From positions 1 to 64,000 of the forward strand of contig NZ_JANGCE010000004.1 in assembly GCF_024462775.1 (NCBI RefSeq): 64,000 nt of DNA, written 5' to 3'. Both the position numbers and the translations under genes were made by a program. The notes below the pieces were generated by a model. The model was not told the origin of the DNA and ran no database searches. It was given only the letters and a program-made list of their open reading frames with translations. Position 1 is the stretch's first letter, and every line of letters begins with the position of its first letter. The DNA is from Butyricicoccus faecihominis (lineage in GTDB: Bacteria; Bacillota; Clostridia; Oscillospirales; Butyricicoccaceae). Positions 1-8,358 of this stretch are shown here, piece after piece.

Positions 1-91
1 CGCCAAAAATCATTTTTGCGTTGTGGAACGCGGTGGTGTGCGCCTTGCCCATCCAGCCAGCGCCAATCAAACCAATGCGAATTTCTTTCAT
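1..91 (-). CDS. Gfo/Idh/MocA family oxidoreductase, N-terminal fragment
   Basis: The first 30 residues of a minus-strand gene that runs off the left edge. The start is an ATG at 91 behind GGGAGG. The translation opens MKEIRIGLIGAGWMGKAH, a beta strand plus the GxGxxG nucleotide-binding turn typical of the NAD(P)-dependent Gfo/Idh/MocA family, which oxidises or reduces sugars, inositols and related polyols. The gene diverges from the AraC regulator at 350, a common arrangement for a sugar-catabolism gene and its activator. Substrate cannot be told from this fragment. Confidence 0.85.
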   Translation of the reverse strand, partial: MKEIRIGLIGAGWMGKAHTTAFHNAKMIFG

Positions 92-231
92 GTCATATTC
101 CTCCCAAATGATCGCTCTCTCAAATTTTCCTCTTCGTTATATCAAGAAATGATATTGGCATCTTTTCCGTGTGCTCTTCTTTTTACCAATGAACAATCAG
201 AAAAAAGGCCTGCAAACCGGTGCTTTTTTGC

Positions 232-261
232 TTGCTTTTGTTTGCAGCCCTATCGTATAAT
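232..261 (+). promoter_or_regulatory. Promoter of the AraC-family gene
   Basis: A TTGCTT -35 box (232-237), an 18-base spacer and a perfect TATAAT -10 box (256-261) lie about 90 bases before the AraC start codon. It looks like a housekeeping sigma-A promoter. Confidence 0.6.
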
Positions 262-349
262 ATTTACTATCAGAAATCACTACATAATCTTGATATAAAA
301 CATCAAAAAATCATACTGTTTTATGGAAGCGCGAAAGGAAGGTTTCTTT

Positions 350-1195
350 ATGCTGAAGGACGTTGGCGTACTGCCCGATTCCATCCGCTTTTACCGCGAA
401 CCGGATACCTTTACCGCCGCTAACCTTTGCCATGCGCCGCACGCCGGGATCTACCACTGCGACCGCCAGTATGTGGTACAGCGAGACGAGCCGCTCCATG
501 CCTGCCAGATCATCATTGTGGACGCGGGCGAGCTTGGCTGCGAATATTTGGGCCAACACAAGACCGTGCCCTCCGGCGCGATCCTGCTGCTCGACTGCCG
601 TACGCCGCACCGCTATTACGCCGTGACGGACGACCTGCGCATGCGCTGGTTCCATATGGTCGGCGGCGGAAGCGAAGCCTATACCCAGCTGATCCTGCAA
701 AGCCAAGGCTTTGTGCTGCCCATCGCCCACAGCGCCGCGATAGAGACCTGCTGCGAGCGCGTGCTCACCGTAATTCGCCGCAAGGTGGACGAACCGCACA
801 TGCTTTCCGTCGCGCTGAACGATCTGCTGGCGCATTTGGCGATCATGGCGAACGCCAGCCCCAAGAGCGAGTTGGAACAAGCGATCCAGTCCTCCGCCGC
901 ATATATGGATACGCACTTTGCGGATAAAACCACCTCGGTAGAGCAGCTTGCCCACCGGGCCGCCATGAGCACCTGCTATTATCTGCGCAAATTCAAGGAA
1001 TACCGCGCGGTCACTCCGCACCAATATTTACTGAACGTCCGTCTGCGCGCGGCCAAGGAGCAGCTGACCACCACCTCCCGCAGCGTTGAGGAGATCGCCG
1101 AAGCATGTGGTTTTTGCAGCACCTCCCACCTTGTTTCGGCCTTTCGCAAAGGCACCGGCCTTACCCCCCTGCAATTTCGCATCAAATGGCGATAA
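350..1195 (+). CDS. AraC family transcriptional regulator
   Basis: A 281-residue DNA-binding regulator. The N-terminal half (about 1-150) has the beta-rich pattern of an AraC cupin sensor, including a GAILLLDCRTPHRYYA stretch. The C-terminal 100 residues hold two helix-turn-helix motifs ending in the family signature EEIAEACGFCSTSHLVSAFRK. An in-frame ATG exists at 323, but the ATG at 350 has AAGGAAGG at the right distance and gives the natural N-terminus. It is divergent from the Gfo/Idh oxidoreductase, which it probably controls in response to a sugar or sugar derivative. The ligand is unknown. Confidence 0.88.
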   Translation: MLKDVGVLPDSIRFYREPDTFTAANLCHAPHAGIYHCDRQYVVQRDEPLHACQIIIVDAGELGCEYLGQHKTVPSGAILLLDCRTPHRYYAVTDDLRMRWFHMVGGGSEAYTQLILQSQGFVLPIAHSAAIETCCERVLTVIRRKVDEPHMLSVALNDLLAHLAIMANASPKSELEQAIQSSAAYMDTHFADKTTSVEQLAHRAAMSTCYYLRKFKEYRAVTPHQYLLNVRLRAAKEQLTTTSRSVEEIAEACGFCSTSHLVSAFRKGTGLTPLQFRIKWR

Positions 1196-1200
1196 AATGC

Positions 1201-1235
1201 GCGAAGGCCGCGCCCCAATGGGGCGCGGCCTTCGC
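1201..1235. terminator. Bidirectional terminator
   Basis: A perfect 16-bp stem (1201-1216 with 1220-1235) and a 3-base loop separate the convergent AraC and cytidylate-kinase-like genes. A pyrimidine-rich TTCTTCTCTTCTCT tract follows on the plus strand. It probably serves both genes. Confidence 0.8.
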
Positions 1236-1266
1236 GTTCTTCTCTTCTCTCTTCTTTATGATACGC

Positions 1267-1878
1267 TCACTTCTTGAGCTTATCAACATAGGACATAATG
1301 ACTTCCACTGCATTTTCCACGCCCAGACGGCCCGCGTTGATGCAAAGGTCGTAATGGTCGCACTTGCCCCACACCTTGCCGGTGTAGTAGTTGTAATAAG
1401 TAGAACGCTGTTTATCCATCTTTTCGAGCGCAGCCTCCGGCGTTTTGCCTTCGATCTCGTAATCGCCGCAGGTCTGAATGCGTTTGACGCGGTCTTCGAT
1501 GGAACCATGGATGAAGAAATCGAACCGGTTTTCAAAATCCCGTAGGACGTGGTCGGCGCAGCGGCCAACGACGACACAGGGGCCCGCCTCCGCGAGTTCG
1601 CGGATGGTGTTGGCTTGCGCCAGATAAAGCTGATCGGTCAGGCTCATGCCGTTCAGGCCGACCGAACCAAACATGGTAAGCGAATACAGGAAGCTGTTGG
1701 TGGCCCGCTTGTCGAGCTGTTCAAACAGCTTTTCATCAAAGCCGGTTTTCTTGGCTGCGCGCGTGATGAGCTCGCGGTCATAGAACGCAATGCCCAGACG
1801 GAGGGCCAATTTCTGGCCGATTTCCCGACCACCTGTGCCATATTCACGGCCTATCGTGATAACTAAGTTCTGATTCAT
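1267..1878 (-). CDS. Cytidylate kinase-like family protein
   Basis: A 203-residue P-loop protein of the Cytidylate_kin2 type. The N-terminus MNQNLVITIGREYGTGGREI carries the nucleotide-binding loop (GREYGTGG, about residues 10-17). FYDRELITRAAKKTGF and a later IRELAEAGPCVVVGRCADHVL stretch are typical of this family. These proteins resemble CMP kinase, but their cellular substrate is mostly unassigned, so phosphoryl transfer to a nucleotide is inference. It has a strong AAAGGAGGGTG ribosome binding site and its own promoter at 1935-1963. It is convergent with the AraC gene and not in an operon. Confidence 0.85.
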   Translation of the reverse strand: MNQNLVITIGREYGTGGREIGQKLALRLGIAFYDRELITRAAKKTGFDEKLFEQLDKRATNSFLYSLTMFGSVGLNGMSLTDQLYLAQANTIRELAEAGPCVVVGRCADHVLRDFENRFDFFIHGSIEDRVKRIQTCGDYEIEGKTPEAALEKMDKQRSTYYNYYTGKVWGKCDHYDLCINAGRLGVENAVEVIMSYVDKLKK

Positions 1879-2198
1879 AACGCACCCTCCTTTTGTCCTG
1901 CCAACTATACAAAGTGTACAATCTTGATAACCATAGTATGCACCAGTTTATGATTTTTGTCAAGAGGATTTCACTATTTTATTCTAATTCATGGAAACGC
2001 ATAGCGTTGCATCAACATAGGGCCCAAACATCTGTTTTCGCGTTCACCTCGAACAAGTACTCTATTTCTTCCAGTTGATAAACGGCTAAATTTAATATAC
2101 AATTACGCTAAGAAAAACGTTTTGGGGTGCTGTTAGGCATGGTACCTAGTCTAATCTAAAAATAATATAAAGTAAATTGCGGATGATTCCGCGGAAAG
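1879..2198. other. AT-rich divergent intergenic region
   Basis: 320 bases between the kinase-like gene and the AraC-GH39 gene. It contains the minus-strand promoter at 1935-1963 and many TA-rich tracts towards the right end. No convincing -35/-10 pair for the rightward gene, no terminator and no short ORF with a ribosome binding site was found. Confidence 0.5.
1935..1963 (-). promoter_or_regulatory. Sigma-A promoter of the cytidylate kinase-like gene
   Basis: Read on the minus strand: TTGACA (1958-1963), a 17-base spacer and CATACT (1935-1940), followed by a dyad-rich ATTGTACACTTTGTATAGT stretch before the start codon. Confidence 0.7.
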
Positions 2199-4661
2199 AT
2201 GGTGATTTCGTTGGAACATTCACAGGATCAAATATGCTTCTACATCTGTAATGCGGAAAAAAGCAATTTATTCTTTGGAAACGGAATTGATGTTGTGCTG
2301 TCCACCGCTGGGCACAACAGTATTATGGTAAGTGGAAAGATATATGAATTGCAGCAAGGCGGGCTATACGTCGTTAATCGTTTTGAGTTATCCTATTGTG
2401 AATGCGCAGCAGATGGTAAAATTATTTATTTACATATTCCATATGAATATCTGCACCTATCAGGCGTGGAAAACTGTATATTTTCTTGTTATGTGCTTGA
2501 TGATGCCGCCGGTGTTGACGGTCGGTTCGATGCGGTTCGCAAATTGCTCTCAAATGTATTTCAGACCTATTTCCGCGAGCCGGACAATCGAATCCCGACG
2601 ACACAGCACACCATTCGCCTTCTCAACTTTTTGCAAGAGAACTTTTTACAATTAGATAGCGGTAATGCAAAAGCAATTAAAATGGACACGATGCGGCGGA
2701 TCGAGCATTTGCTGTCGTACATTCATCAGCATTGGAATGAGGATTTGCGAGTTGCTGATTTAGCGGCACGTGAGTTCTTATCCCCTAACTATCTGGCACG
2801 ACTGGTGCAAAAAACGCTACACTGTACGTTGACCGAATATATTACTCGTCTCCGTTTGCTACAGGCTCAGCATGAACTGTTGCGAACCGATCATTCCGTC
2901 ACACACATCAGCTACGCATGCGGTTTTAAGAATACCGCATCTTTTATTCACTATTTTAAAACACAGCATGGGATGACACCAAACGAATATCGTAAACAGC
3001 ATCCGATAGAAAGTGTTTTTCAAAAGAGCAGCGAACTGCAACTAATGGATATGTCATATTTGCTGCAATTTGCTGATAATGACGAGGAGACTTCTGCTGA
3101 AGACGTACCCGCTGTAAGCACGGAGCGCTTTCATTTACGCCTTTCTTATACAGCAGAAGGTCGCGCACTGCGGCACACATGGAAGAACCTATTAAATGTC
3201 GGTTATGCACACGATATTTTAATTCAGGTCGTGCAGGATCAGATTATTCAAGCTCAGCAAGAAATCGGCTTTCAATATTTGAGATTTCACGGCATTCTAG
3301 ACGACGATATGGGGCTTTATAATGAAGATGCAGAAGGAAACTTACGGCTGAGTTTTATCAATGTTGATCTGGTACTTGATTTTATCGTATCTGCTGGCCT
3401 GCGTCCTTTTATAGAGTTGAGCTATGTGCCAATGGGGTTAGCTAAAACGCCTAGAACACCATTTCGCCGACGCAGCTTTTATTCCGTTGCCAATGACCGA
3501 CTGAAATGGGAGCGGATGATTTATGGATTGGTCATTCATTTATTGGAACGATATGGGGCAACCGAAGTACGTACTTGGCGCTTCGAGACGATGAGCTTTT
3601 CGATTGTTATGACGGAATGGATCAGTTTTGAAGAATGTTGTGAAATGTATGAGGCGAGCTATCGGGCAGTCAAGCGGGCTGATAAGCAGCTTTTATTTGG
3701 CGGCCCGTCCACGCATGCAAGTGCTGTATATGAAAACGACCATATTGGATGGTTCATAGAGTTTGCTAAAAACCATAATTGCCTTCCAGATTTTTTTACA
3801 CTCAAAAATTATCCGTATCAGACTATCCAACGCGACCCCGATTTTGCAAAGTTTTCACTATCTCAGATGTCGGCTCCTTCCATACTGTCACGCGACACAA
3901 ACTTTACACAAAACATTTTGTCGGAAATCTATAAGCTATTACACACACTCGGCATGGACGGCTCGGAAGTCTGGTTGGTCGAATGGAGTTCAACGCTATG
4001 GCAACGCGATCTCGCGGCAGAGACCTGCTATAAGTCCTCTTGGATTGTACAGACAATTTGCCGAAATTATGACCGGTCCGAATCATTCGGTTATTGGTTG
4101 CTGACAGACTATTTGGAGGAGCATGACATGGATGGGACATTCCATGGCGGACCTGGGCTGTTTACCTATAACGGAATCCCCAAAGCCGGCTGGCAAGCCA
4201 TGCGCTTATTGAATCGTCTCGGCGAACGCATACTGGGCAGCGGAGATGGTTATTTCGTGACAGCCGGTGAGAACTGTGTGCAGCTTTTATTTTATAACTG
4301 CACACAGTATGATAATCTTTACCGCTATCGCTACTGTACGCTGCAAAATCCAGCGGACGCATATAGTGTTTTTATCAACAATCCGGATAGCACCTTTTCC
4401 GTTTTGATACAAAATCTCCCGGCGGGGATATGGCGTTTACGACGCTATCAAATCAGTCGGCAGAATGGTTCTACCTTTGACCATTGGCTTTCGATGGGGG
4501 CTCCCGCGTATTTGCGGGCTGAACAGGCAGATAAATTAAGGCGTTATGCAGATCAGCTCCTGATCGAGGATAAAAATCTATCCATCGATGATGAAATCCA
4601 GCTATCTGCATGTTTAAAAACTCATGAAGTTGAAATGATTATCCTAGAAAAGGAATTATAA
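2199..4661 (+). CDS. AraC-type HTH protein fused to a GH39-like domain
   Basis: An 820-residue fusion. Residues 1-150 form a cupin-like sensor. Residues 165-265 form an AraC double helix-turn-helix (VTHISYACGFKNTASFIHYF). About 290-780 resemble a family 39 glycoside hydrolase TIM barrel (beta-xylosidase/iduronidase type). Known GH39 enzymes have a W-x-F-E-x-W-N-E-P acid/base strand. Here the matching stretch from W460 reads WRFETMSFS, so the NEP acid/base is gone, while a nucleophile-like E595 in WLVEWSS remains. The domain may therefore bind sugar rather than cleave it, making this a sugar-sensing activator of the esterase-TRAP genes downstream. The start is uncertain: ATG 2199 has a weak ribosome binding site, and TTG 2211 is an alternative. 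It is AT-richer than the flanking chromosome. Confidence 0.82.
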   Translation: MVISLEHSQDQICFYICNAEKSNLFFGNGIDVVLSTAGHNSIMVSGKIYELQQGGLYVVNRFELSYCECAADGKIIYLHIPYEYLHLSGVENCIFSCYVLDDAAGVDGRFDAVRKLLSNVFQTYFREPDNRIPTTQHTIRLLNFLQENFLQLDSGNAKAIKMDTMRRIEHLLSYIHQHWNEDLRVADLAAREFLSPNYLARLVQKTLHCTLTEYITRLRLLQAQHELLRTDHSVTHISYACGFKNTASFIHYFKTQHGMTPNEYRKQHPIESVFQKSSELQLMDMSYLLQFADNDEETSAEDVPAVSTERFHLRLSYTAEGRALRHTWKNLLNVGYAHDILIQVVQDQIIQAQQEIGFQYLRFHGILDDDMGLYNEDAEGNLRLSFINVDLVLDFIVSAGLRPFIELSYVPMGLAKTPRTPFRRRSFYSVANDRLKWERMIYGLVIHLLERYGATEVRTWRFETMSFSIVMTEWISFEECCEMYEASYRAVKRADKQLLFGGPSTHASAVYENDHIGWFIEFAKNHNCLPDFFTLKNYPYQTIQRDPDFAKFSLSQMSAPSILSRDTNFTQNILSEIYKLLHTLGMDGSEVWLVEWSSTLWQRDLAAETCYKSSWIVQTICRNYDRSESFGYWLLTDYLEEHDMDGTFHGGPGLFTYNGIPKAGWQAMRLLNRLGERILGSGDGYFVTAGENCVQLLFYNCTQYDNLYRYRYCTLQNPADAYSVFINNPDSTFSVLIQNLPAGIWRLRRYQISRQNGSTFDHWLSMGAPAYLRAEQADKLRRYADQLLIEDKNLSIDDEIQLSACLKTHEVEMIILEKEL

Positions 4662-4802
4662 CGGCAACATTGTGCAGTTTGTACAAGAAATATCTATCCA
4701 CGCTGCGTGCAAAATCTATCCTGCTATAATATCCCACCAAAAAGTGGTCAGTTTTTAGAAAGAATCCGGTACAAAATGAAATCGCTGAACCCTCTTGGCG
4801 TT

Positions 4803-4811
4803 TGGTATACT
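4803..4811 (+). promoter_or_regulatory. Extended -10 promoter of the esterase-TRAP operon
   Basis: TGGTATACT, an extended -10 element (TGn plus TATACT at 4806-4811), lies 63 bases before the TTG start at 4874. No good -35 box is visible at 16-18 bases, which suits an activator-dependent promoter. The AraC-GH39 protein upstream is the obvious candidate. Confidence 0.45.
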
Positions 4812-4873
4812 TCAATCATAGAAGATACATCAAACGACCACGCAGCTAATACTGCGCAAAGGAGGGTTCAGTT

Positions 4874-6760
4874 TTGTTTGACCATCAGGAGAGAAGTATC
4901 GATCCTGTCCATCCATATATTCCGTTATTCCAAGGTGCATATGAAGAATCCATCGTAATAAATGGTCAAAAACGCAGATTTTTGCTCTATATTCCAGAGG
5001 AGACTCGGGAATCGTGCGCAGGTCTAATGATTTTACCGGAAAACGGCGTGCGACTTGAACAAGTCTATAATGAAAGCTTGTGGCGATTTATTGCGGATAC
5101 AGAGGAAAGTCTAGAGAAGATGGTGCTGATTTTTCTTGAGCCACTAGATAAAGGCTGGAATACCAATGAGTCTTATGCCGACCCGACTGGTGACGTGGCT
5201 TACATTGATACAGTGGCCGGTCTAGCTCGGCAGCGTGGTAAATGCTGTGTTCACGAATCAAAACTGTATATTACCGGTTGTCGTCAAGGCGGTGTGCTTG
5301 CAAATATGGCGGTAATGTGGAATCCTACTTTTTATGCCGGCATTGTTGCTGTGGGCGGATCGTTAATTGCCGCTGATTATCTTGCCGCCGCTCAAAACGA
5401 TGTTTGCAACAAGTTGTGCGGTTACACAGATGTTTCATCTCGTAATTCGTATCGCAAAGGTGCAATCCCTGTGCCAGCATGGATAATCGACGATCCCTTA
5501 TCCCCGATCGGAGAGGACAGCCAAACTATCGCATATTGGCAACACGCGTGCGGTGTTTCGGGCAAGAAGCATAGAATCAGCCCCGATACTGTTGAATATC
5601 GACGAAAATGTGAGACCGCTTATCCCCGCAATCAAGATTGCAAAGCTTATGTAGTTCGGCACAGTATCATCCCTAAAAGCTCGGCCACATTCGCAAATTT
5701 ACTGCTGCGCCGTATTTGGAAAGGATTCTTGTACCGCCATCGCCGCTGGATGGCAGACCCCGAGGGGGACCTGCGTGTCACCTTAGATCCGATTAACGAT
5801 CTGGAAATGGAATATCATTGCGAGGTAATTGAAGGTTGGATGCGCGAATGGTATGTATATGTGCCAGAATCGGTGCTGGATACACCGCAAAAACCGGTGC
5901 CACTGGTATTCGCGATGCATGGCTACTCTTGCAACGGCGCGGTCTACGCTGGTAACTCCGGGTGGGATCGGGTCGCTCGGGATCGAGGTTTTATTCTTGC
6001 ACTACCGACAGCACTGTACGGAAAGCCGACTCATCGCCATCCTGATTCGGGCGCCGGGCCGGACAATATGCCATTACCCACTTGGAATTTTCTCGGCAAT
6101 GTAGAAAACGGACCGAAAGAGGAACATTTCTTTAAAGCCATGATTGAGCAAATTTGTTGCGAACATGCCATTGATCGATCCCGCATGTATATTACCGGAC
6201 ATTCGCATGGTTCTATGATGGTGCAAGCACTGGCTATGACCATGAGCAAATACTTCGCTGCCGCAGCGCCGTGTTCGGGCACGATGCTTCAGCTCGACTT
6301 TGCCCGTCCCGGACTGCTTGAGCGTGAGGATATCAAAAGCAGAGAGGACTGCGAAATCCCTATTTGGATGTTTTGCGGTGAGATGGAACCGTGGCTGATT
6401 CCTCATCTTCCAGCTGATGGAAACACCACAGCGCTTGCATTGACCACTTGGCGCAAAAATAACCACTTGAATCCGGAAACTCCAGATAATTGGACGGATG
6501 GCTGGACTCGCCATGGTGACCGATGGCACGACCTAACATATCGCAATGTGGACGGAGTCCCGATGGTGCGTTTTAGCTGGATTGAGTTTTTTCCTCATGC
6601 TACCATGCCGGAAATGTCCTACCGTATTTGGGATGAGCATTTTAGCCGCTTCTCTCGGGAAAACGGCTCGGTGGTTTATCACGATAGATCTTATGAGACC
6701 TGCTTACGCGCCAAACTTGACAGCAAACATATTAAAATTAGTAAGGAGAGAACAAAATGA
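4874..6760 (+). CDS. Two-domain alpha/beta-hydrolase (PHB depolymerase-like esterase)
   Basis: A 628-residue protein with a TTG start nine bases after GGAGG. The C-terminal half (about 320-628) matches the PHB depolymerase/feruloyl-esterase type of alpha/beta hydrolase. It has an oxyanion region (VFAMHGYSCNG), the nucleophile elbow GHSHGS and a late His-rich FFPHATMP stretch. The N-terminal half (about 25-240) has the same layout (an elbow-like ITGCRQGGVLANMAV), but the catalytic Ser position is occupied by Arg (GCRQGG), so it is probably inactive. No signal peptide is visible, so action in the cytoplasm on an imported ester or acylated sugar is inferred. Its stop overlaps the next start (ATGA), indicating translational coupling to the TRAP binding protein. 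Confidence 0.8.
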   Translation: MFDHQERSIDPVHPYIPLFQGAYEESIVINGQKRRFLLYIPEETRESCAGLMILPENGVRLEQVYNESLWRFIADTEESLEKMVLIFLEPLDKGWNTNESYADPTGDVAYIDTVAGLARQRGKCCVHESKLYITGCRQGGVLANMAVMWNPTFYAGIVAVGGSLIAADYLAAAQNDVCNKLCGYTDVSSRNSYRKGAIPVPAWIIDDPLSPIGEDSQTIAYWQHACGVSGKKHRISPDTVEYRRKCETAYPRNQDCKAYVVRHSIIPKSSATFANLLLRRIWKGFLYRHRRWMADPEGDLRVTLDPINDLEMEYHCEVIEGWMREWYVYVPESVLDTPQKPVPLVFAMHGYSCNGAVYAGNSGWDRVARDRGFILALPTALYGKPTHRHPDSGAGPDNMPLPTWNFLGNVENGPKEEHFFKAMIEQICCEHAIDRSRMYITGHSHGSMMVQALAMTMSKYFAAAAPCSGTMLQLDFARPGLLEREDIKSREDCEIPIWMFCGEMEPWLIPHLPADGNTTALALTTWRKNNHLNPETPDNWTDGWTRHGDRWHDLTYRNVDGVPMVRFSWIEFFPHATMPEMSYRIWDEHFSRFSRENGSVVYHDRSYETCLRAKLDSKHIKISKERTK

Positions 6761-7803
6761 AAAAGCACACGAAACGATTTTGTACCTTGGGTCTAGCTAC
6801 TGTTATGCTATTCAGCGCATTGACTGGTTGCGGTAGCAACGCGAAAGTAGAATCCACAGATGAGAATTCTGAAAAGTCTGGCGGCAAAACTATCTCTATC
6901 AAATTAGCCAGCATGAACGGTGAAGACCACGCTTCCGGTAATGCATGGCGCTATATCAAGGATGAACTGGAGTCACGCACAGATGGCACGCTAAAGTGCG
7001 AAATATATTGGAATGGTGCCCTCGGAGCAGATATGGACAATATAGAGCAGGTACAAAATGGCGCTCCGATGATCGCTTGTGCAGGTTCACCATTGCTGGG
7101 CGACTTAGTGCCTGATATCTCTATTGTTGGCGCGCCTTATATTTACGATGATCTGTACGATTACGAAAAACTAAACGCCTCTGAATGGTGGGATTCCATT
7201 CAAGCGACGTTATCCGAGCAAGGAATGCACGCATATGACATGATGTACTGCGGCCCTCGCGTAGTATGCTCCAACAAAACTATCAAGTCGCCAGCCGATA
7301 TGCAGGGCATGAAACTTCGTGCACCGTCTAGCCCGATGTACTGGGAAATCTGCCAAGCTATGACCGGCGGTTCAGCAACCACATTGTCTTTCTCGGAGCA
7401 ATATAACGGGCTTCAACAGAAAGTGGTGGACGCATGTGAGCCTTCCTACCCCGATCTATATGATTGCAAGCTATATGAAGTAACCTCACATGTCGCGGAG
7501 ACCAATCATATGATTTTAACCTCGATTTACTATACCTCGGAGGAGCTTTACAATTCGCTCCCCGACGAATATAAAGCTGTTTTTGACCAAGTATTAACCG
7601 AAGCAGGCGTTATCTACAGCGATGATAACAAGGCGCTCAATGATGAGGTGAAGGACAAGCTAACCAATGAATTTGGTATTCAAATTGATGAAGTTGACCT
7701 TGATGCGTTTAAAGAGGCCACTGAAGTAGTTTACACCAAGTTCCCCGAGTGGTCCGATGGCCTGCGTGAAACGGTACGAACCGCAATGGGTTACGAGAAC
7801 TAA
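6757..7803 (+). CDS. dctP: TRAP transporter substrate-binding lipoprotein (DctP family)
   Basis: A 348-residue extracytoplasmic solute receptor. The N-terminus has a lysine-rich lipoprotein signal with lipobox LTGC (Cys25), so it is membrane-anchored outside the cell. The DctP fold is seen in the GMKLRAPSSPMYWE region, where R188 matches the family arginine that salt-bridges a substrate carboxylate. The ligand is therefore probably an organic or sugar acid. It overlaps the esterase gene by four bases, and the DctQ and DctM permeases follow. A GC-rich hairpin after the stop codon may raise the level of this protein relative to the permeases. Confidence 0.93.
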   Translation: MKKHTKRFCTLGLATVMLFSALTGCGSNAKVESTDENSEKSGGKTISIKLASMNGEDHASGNAWRYIKDELESRTDGTLKCEIYWNGALGADMDNIEQVQNGAPMIACAGSPLLGDLVPDISIVGAPYIYDDLYDYEKLNASEWWDSIQATLSEQGMHAYDMMYCGPRVVCSNKTIKSPADMQGMKLRAPSSPMYWEICQAMTGGSATTLSFSEQYNGLQQKVVDACEPSYPDLYDCKLYEVTSHVAETNHMILTSIYYTSEELYNSLPDEYKAVFDQVLTEAGVIYSDDNKALNDEVKDKLTNEFGIQIDEVDLDAFKEATEVVYTKFPEWSDGLRETVRTAMGYEN

Positions 7804-7816
7804 ACGAATGGTATGT

Positions 7817-7846
7817 GGCGCGGCCCATAGCCCTATGAGCCGCGCC
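7817..7846 (+). promoter_or_regulatory. Intercistronic hairpin between dctP and dctQ
   Basis: Arms 7817-7824 and 7839-7846 pair perfectly over 8 bp, with an inner CATAG/CTATG stem. No T-run follows, so it fits an mRNA-stabilising or partial-attenuation element better than a full terminator. Confidence 0.55.
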
Positions 7847-7875
7847 CATTTAACACAACGAAAGGGGGATTTCAA

Positions 7876-8358
7876 GTGGACTCAGTAAAAAAAATACTTA
7901 AAAATTTGGATATTATCATTACGGGCATTCTTTTTACGCTGGTCGTCGGCTTAACGATTGTCAATGTGTTCTTTCGTTATTTCTTTTCGACAATTAACTT
8001 TGGTTGGGCATCAGAAACCATTACCATGCTATATGTCTGGTGCATATTTGTCGGTGCAGCTGCTGTTTACCGTTCGCGCGGCCATATCAGCATTGAAGCA
8101 GCTATGGAACTGCTGCCCGCAAAGATACAGAAAGCGATAACCGTATTCGTTGATATCGCCATGCTTGTGATTTTTGCTTATGTTGCATGGCTTGCACTTG
8201 ACTATACCTTAAACGGATCGGTCAAGGTCATGGGGGTATTGCGGCTCTCATATGCCTATGAGTATGCCGCAATGCCTGTTGGGTTCGGTTTGATGTCTGT
8301 TTACACCATTCCGCATATTATTGAAGATTTTCGGCTTTTGAAAGAAGGGGATGCGTGA
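7876..8358 (+). CDS. dctQ: TRAP transporter small permease (DctQ family)
   Basis: A 160-residue membrane protein with four hydrophobic helices (about 13-35, 48-66, 88-110 and 130-150), the usual size and topology of DctQ. It carries the family stretch FFRYFFSTINFGWASE. The GTG start at 7876 is placed by AAAGGGGG seven to ten bases upstream. Its stop codon overlaps the DctM start (TGATG). DctQ partners DctM to form the sodium-driven carrier that accepts substrate from DctP. Confidence 0.9.
   Translation: MDSVKKILKNLDIIITGILFTLVVGLTIVNVFFRYFFSTINFGWASETITMLYVWCIFVGAAAVYRSRGHISIEAAMELLPAKIQKAITVFVDIAMLVIFAYVAWLALDYTLNGSVKVMGVLRLSYAYEYAAMPVGFGLMSVYTIPHIIEDFRLLKEGDA

Noticed and set aside
311-1024. 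Long minus-strand open frame opposite the AraC gene
   Set aside because: It is a GC-driven mirror frame of a clearly recognised gene, with no ribosome binding site and no protein-like composition. Similar mirror frames occur opposite most GC-rich genes here (for example 20893-21534 and 33264-34499) and were left out.
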